From: Mangrovimonas sp. ST2L15
Lineage (GTDB): Bacteria; Bacteroidota; Bacteroidia; Flavobacteriales; Flavobacteriaceae
Direction: 5' to 3'
Length of the DNA: 64,000 nucleotides
NCBI RefSeq assembly: GCF_001280515.1
Contig: NZ_LBIQ01000019.1
Coordinates: 91,214 to 155,213 of the forward strand
Shown here: positions 61,401 through 64,000 of the stretch, in pieces
Numbering within the stretch: the first letter of the stretch is position 1
Layout of the letters: each line of letters opens with the position of its first letter
Position numbers and translations under genes: made by a program
Notes under the pieces: generated by a model
The model's input: only the letters and a program-made list of their open reading frames with translations
Told to the model about the DNA's origin: nothing
Databases searched by the model: none

Positions 61401-61883
61401 GTTATACCAATCTGGCGCTGTGTGTATGGATGACGCACTGGTTCCGTCCGTAAAGTTGACTTGTAAAAATATGGTGGATGCACCACTTCCAGATGTAACC
61501 AGTACATAGAGGTCAGTTGCGGAAACTTGATTAGAAAACACTAAAGTTTCTGTTTGGTCCAAATTTTCAAGTCTTAACGAATTATTAGATGAGTAATCCC
61601 CTAATTGAAATGTGAGACCAGATATATTACTGCTAGAAATCAATCCATTTACAGGCAATGCTGTAGCAGGGGCACTGACACCTGATGGATTAACAAAATC
61701 GGTTGACATATAGGCGTAATTGGCATTATCAACTCCAATAGATGTTAACGTCATGGCATCACCTGAACCATTTGCTATAACATCATCATTATATCCCGAA
61801 GCAACACTTAAAACCTCATAGTCTTGTGCTGATAAACGAGTTATAATCAATATTAAAAATAGAAGAAGTAATTTTTGTTTCAT
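58497..61883 (-). CDS. Large secreted protein, type IX secretion (type B, gliding-motility C-terminal domain)
   Basis: This 1128-residue protein has a signal peptide (1-19). Residues about 26-230 are the same DVIANG beta domain found twice in the 977-residue protein. They are followed by a fibronectin III-like domain (235-325), a pre-peptidase-like domain (330-465) and a GWSTTAADG...AGPPGGPY domain (about 475-660). Three tandem repeats of about 85 residues follow (VVEFSY...GGTFTAQTGL...STGIIDV). The C-terminal 85 residues (PEVITPNSDGFNDSFDLTGL, then GTYFYVLNFAD) are the type B T9SS/gliding-motility-associated domain. It is probably a surface adhesin. Confidence 0.88.
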   Translation of the reverse strand: MKQKLLLLFLILIITRLSAQDYEVLSVASGYNDDVIANGSGDAMTLTSIGVDNANYAYMSTDFVNPSGVSAPATALPVNGLISSSNISGLTFQLGDYSSNNSLRLENLDQTETLVFSNQVSATDLYVLVTSGSGASTIFLQVNFTDGTSASSIHTAPDWYNSNTLPIALQGVGRVNRNNNNIETPFNNPRIYRIDVEIAPEDQTKLIESVQFSKISTTGVFNAFAVSANLLSTCPSPEAVTFSSISLEGAIASWEVPVVEPTSYDYYFSDSNTAPIDVTEPTGNTTDTSIDLDGFNPVTTYYFWIRSNCGEGDEGPWIGPFSFLTPVGNDECSGALDIPVNPDEDCVSVVSADFTGATESSQASDCATANSGDIWYQFTAVENTHIIDLVNFDYQSDQYVSTVILTLYEGTECDALNQMYCSTNNSITAYGLTPGSTYFLKILYIYTAGDIDLGFDICVKTPEPNEDGSSVDCLINTVNSDFSYPVVNGIFPPLIDQDAVLGWSTTAADGFIEVWPVPNFQDVPSYSGDQFIELNANLEGGVYQDFDTPVTTTFNYGFAHRGRSGVDTCELLAGPPGGPYISVQQVSTGNSTWSYNTGSYVVPNGQPVTRFIFQAVSTATGDNSVGNFLDAISFTANNGILTDNPLNMACDEEEITVSAAGIGSWTILEGNPSETVIADPSSNETVISGFSAPGTYYFEWETLYCSDILEVVFTAPVLEFSFEFDTICFDQDFVSPILTDGFETGGVFSSAEGLSIDSSTGTIDVQNSIPGSYEITYTIDPSQAGDCDNTYSTSISIVNPVAEFSYDQDPICGDVGLVAPILADGFSEGGIFSADIAGLDLNAATGEINSENSAIGDYVVTYTLDESVLGCGASYSISISIVAPVVEFSYEFAGICFDVTTVSPVLGDGFTTGGTFTAQTGLALDASTGIIDVTNSSPGMYMVTYNLPADVLGCEDSYEVEFSIYEGVALEISGACDGLSYYLSVESLNDLDVNDMAITWTGPNSFSDSGDIIEIVDSGVYEVTAVSVNGCEYTGAFTVESTFCTIPEVITPNSDGFNDSFDLTGLNVSDIKIFNRYGTEVFSEVNYTNQWHGQEKGSSKTLPVGTYFYVLNFADQRESLTGWVYMTY

Positions 61884-62091
61884 TGTTAATTATTTAATCA
61901 AAATTATTAAAATGTAAAGTTACATCTTTTCATTATTACAATAATAAAAAAACAGATGTGTAACTAAAGAAATATCAATTCGTTAATTTAAGTTAAGTAT
62001 TTTAACTTTTTATCAAAAATCCTCTATATGTAGTACTAATTAACTACATACGGTTTTTTTTGATTATTTTAGACGCCCAAATTACACCCTA
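61884..62091. promoter_or_regulatory. Divergent intergenic region between two surface-protein genes
   Basis: The 208 bp between the start codons hold the promoters of both divergent secreted-protein genes, which share domains. The sequence is AT-rich with T runs and has no clear TAnnTTTG match. Joint regulation is likely from the layout only. Confidence 0.4.
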
Positions 62092-64000
62092 ATGATTAAA
62101 AAAATAGCTCTTTCAATATTAGTTTGGATAACAATTCTTTCTACTGCATTCAGCTACTCTAAAGTTACTATAAAAATTGTTAACGAGAACCCTATAATAT
62201 CTTTTATCCATAATATGGATAAAAATAAAACTTGGTCTAAAAAAGGACCATTTATTAAAATTTCCTCGAAAGAGCTTAAACTTTTTAATGAACACTTAAA
62301 AAATGTTTCTGAGTATGTAAATAAAGATTTAATTGTTACTCTTTACAACATTAAAGGAGAAGTTCTTTTTAAAAATTCTAATTTTTCTGAAAAATCAATT
62401 GATTTATCTTCTAAAGAAATTTACTGGTTAAATATTGACCTGCAAAATTCAGATTTTTACTTCTCAAAAAATATAAATAATAGTAGCCTCCTAGATGCCG
62501 AAGATTGTATTGTAACTACTGAAAATGCCGATTTTGAACAACCATCTATTACAGGTACTTATCCAACTTTTTTAAACCAAACATATGTCCCTGGATGGAG
62601 TACCACGGCATCAGATGGTCAAATAGAAATGTGGAACGATCCCAACTATCAAAGTATTCCTGCCTATTCAGGTGACCAATTTGTTGAACTAAATGCCAAT
62701 GTAGTCTCCGGATTATATCAAGACTATGACTCTCCAACGGGCACTATTTTTAATTATGGATTTGCCCATAGAGGAAGAATGGGTACAGATACCTGCCAAC
62801 TTATGGCTGGTCCTCCTGGAGGCCCCTATATTAATGTTGGGCCTCCTGTATCTACCGGAACTACTGCTTGGAGTTATAACACTGGATCATATACGGTGCC
62901 TGCGGGTCAACCAACCACCAGATTTATATTCCAATCGGTTAGTAGTGTCGGTGGCGCCAGTGTTGGTAATTTTCTAGATGCCATTAGTTTCACGGCGAAT
63001 CTTGGAATATTAACTGAGGGCCCCATTAACGTTTATTGTGATCAGGAAGCTATTATTGAAAGTATTGGTGGCGGTACTTGGATTGAAGATGCCAGCAATC
63101 CTGCTTCTACAAATATTAGTGATGTCAATGGAAATTACATTACTGTTTCAGGATTTACAGAACCAGGAGAATATATCTATGAATGGTCTTCTGTTTACTG
63201 TACTTCTTCCATTTCAATTATATATAGCGAAGATGATGTAGAAGAACCAGTTACTGAAGATGTATTTTATTGCCAAGGAAGTACTGCTGAATCCTTAGAA
63301 ATAACACCAATTGAAGACCATACTATTCATTGGTTTGAAGATGCTGATGGTACGTTACCACTTTCAGACACACCAACCATAGACACAAATATTGTTGGAG
63401 AAATAACCTATTATGTATCTCAAGAAAATAGTAATGGTTGTATGAGTGATTTGGTACCTTTAACGGTCACCATTTACACAGCTCCCATCATTAACCCTGT
63501 TGAAGACATGATTCAATGTGATGACGAAAGCAATGACGGTGTAGCCGATTTTGATTTGGAATCACAAACCTCTAATATCCTTGGAGCCCAAAATCCTTCT
63601 GATTTTCTTGTTACTTATTACACGAGTTTTGAGAATGCTGATACTGAAACTGGAAACTTAACAAGTCCATATACAGTTACATCATCCCCGCAACCTATAT
63701 GGGTGCGTATCGAGCCCACCGACCCAAATTCAGAATGTATTAGCATAAGCCCCGACCCAGTATTCAATTTGATCATCGAGCCATTTGCCGATACGAGTTT
63801 TACGGTAGACCCTACCTGTGACGGAGCGGTGGTGACCCTTACGGGCGAACCCGGCGGGACCTTCAGTTTTGGCGATCCCCAGCCACCGGTTGCGGTGATT
63901 GACCCAACCACGGGAGAAGTGACCGGAGCCTCCCCATCCGAGGAGATCACCATCATATACGCCCTAGACAACGAATGTAGCGCTTCCTCTGAAGTGACCT
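62092..64000 (+). CDS. Large secreted multi-domain protein, N-terminal part
   Basis: The frame opens at ATG 62092 and runs without a stop past the right edge, giving 636 complete residues. There is a signal peptide (MIKKIALSILVWITILSTAF). After a short unique region comes a domain (about 148-310) with GWSTTASDG, FNYGFAHRGRMGTDTC and MAGPPGGPYI, closely matching residues 475-660 of the divergent 1128-residue protein. Ig- or PKD-like segments follow. From about base 63690 the codons change to a G+C-rich style, and a module with TLTGEPGGTFSFGDP begins, probably the first of many repeats. A type B T9SS signal would be expected at the missing end. Confidence 0.82.
   Translation, partial: MIKKIALSILVWITILSTAFSYSKVTIKIVNENPIISFIHNMDKNKTWSKKGPFIKISSKELKLFNEHLKNVSEYVNKDLIVTLYNIKGEVLFKNSNFSEKSIDLSSKEIYWLNIDLQNSDFYFSKNINNSSLLDAEDCIVTTENADFEQPSITGTYPTFLNQTYVPGWSTTASDGQIEMWNDPNYQSIPAYSGDQFVELNANVVSGLYQDYDSPTGTIFNYGFAHRGRMGTDTCQLMAGPPGGPYINVGPPVSTGTTAWSYNTGSYTVPAGQPTTRFIFQSVSSVGGASVGNFLDAISFTANLGILTEGPINVYCDQEAIIESIGGGTWIEDASNPASTNISDVNGNYITVSGFTEPGEYIYEWSSVYCTSSISIIYSEDDVEEPVTEDVFYCQGSTAESLEITPIEDHTIHWFEDADGTLPLSDTPTIDTNIVGEITYYVSQENSNGCMSDLVPLTVTIYTAPIINPVEDMIQCDDESNDGVADFDLESQTSNILGAQNPSDFLVTYYTSFENADTETGNLTSPYTVTSSPQPIWVRIEPTDPNSECISISPDPVFNLIIEPFADTSFTVDPTCDGAVVTLTGEPGGTFSFGDPQPPVAVIDPTTGEVTGASPSEEITIIYALDNECSASSEVT

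Overview
The window looks like chromosomal DNA of a marine-type member of the Flavobacteriaceae (Bacteroidota). Evidence: low G+C and AT-rich spacers, type IX secretion sorting domains of both the A and B kinds, a hybrid two-component sensor with AraC output, DUF4369/TlpA-like and HYC_CC_PP proteins, TAnnTTTG promoter boxes, and Flavobacteria-style palindromic intergenic repeats. No tRNA, rRNA, CRISPR array, complete IS element or integrase gene was seen.

Region 1 (1-12.2 kb). After the tail of a transporter and a YceI protein comes an accessory island. About a dozen small genes lie on the minus strand, most of unknown function. They are separated by 80-150 bp spacers that fold into long imperfect hairpins and partly repeat each other, so the stretch reads like an array of gene cassettes. 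The main item is a three-gene unit at 6797-10261: a zinc-finger Mrr-type nuclease, a PHP phosphoesterase/SMC-like ATPase fusion, and a small acidic protein overlapping the ATPase. It is a good candidate for a defence system. A SUFU-domain protein, a Coq4-like protein and a YcxB-like protein are also cargo.

Region 2 (12.2-29.1 kb) is a two-carbon and short-chain acid metabolism block. On the minus strand are a porin, a DUF4212 + sodium:solute symporter pair, a small membrane protein, a symporter-histidine kinase fusion (CrbS/CbrA-like), a receiver-only response regulator, a propionyl-CoA-synthetase-like enzyme and acetyl-CoA synthetase. Next to it are an orphan IS1 InsA-like zinc-finger/HTH protein, an aldehyde dehydrogenase with its DUF779 partner, a divergent AraC regulator and an alanine/glycine:cation symporter. 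Together these would take up acetate or propionate, oxidise aldehydes to acids, and activate the acids to acyl-CoA under control of the symporter kinase.

Region 3 (29.2-41.2 kb) is a tightly overlapping copper/heavy-metal efflux operon. It encodes a CusA-type RND pump, a TolC-like channel, a lipoprotein with the acetolactate-decarboxylase zinc motif, CopA, a DUF305 membrane protein, a CusB adaptor and an HMA lipoprotein, preceded by a HYC_CC_PP protein. The RND gene carries an in-frame palindromic repeat.

Region 4 (41.3-50.5 kb) is mostly housekeeping: mnmE, a thioredoxin-like lipoprotein, a rhomboid protease, a lipid A-type acyltransferase, glmM, an acyltransferase-3 protein, ACP phosphodiesterase and gamma-glutamyltransferase.

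Region 5 (50.6-64 kb) holds a 1307-residue hybrid sensor and three large secreted, multi-domain proteins that share modules. The last one runs off the window and switches abruptly to much higher G+C about 300 bases before the end.
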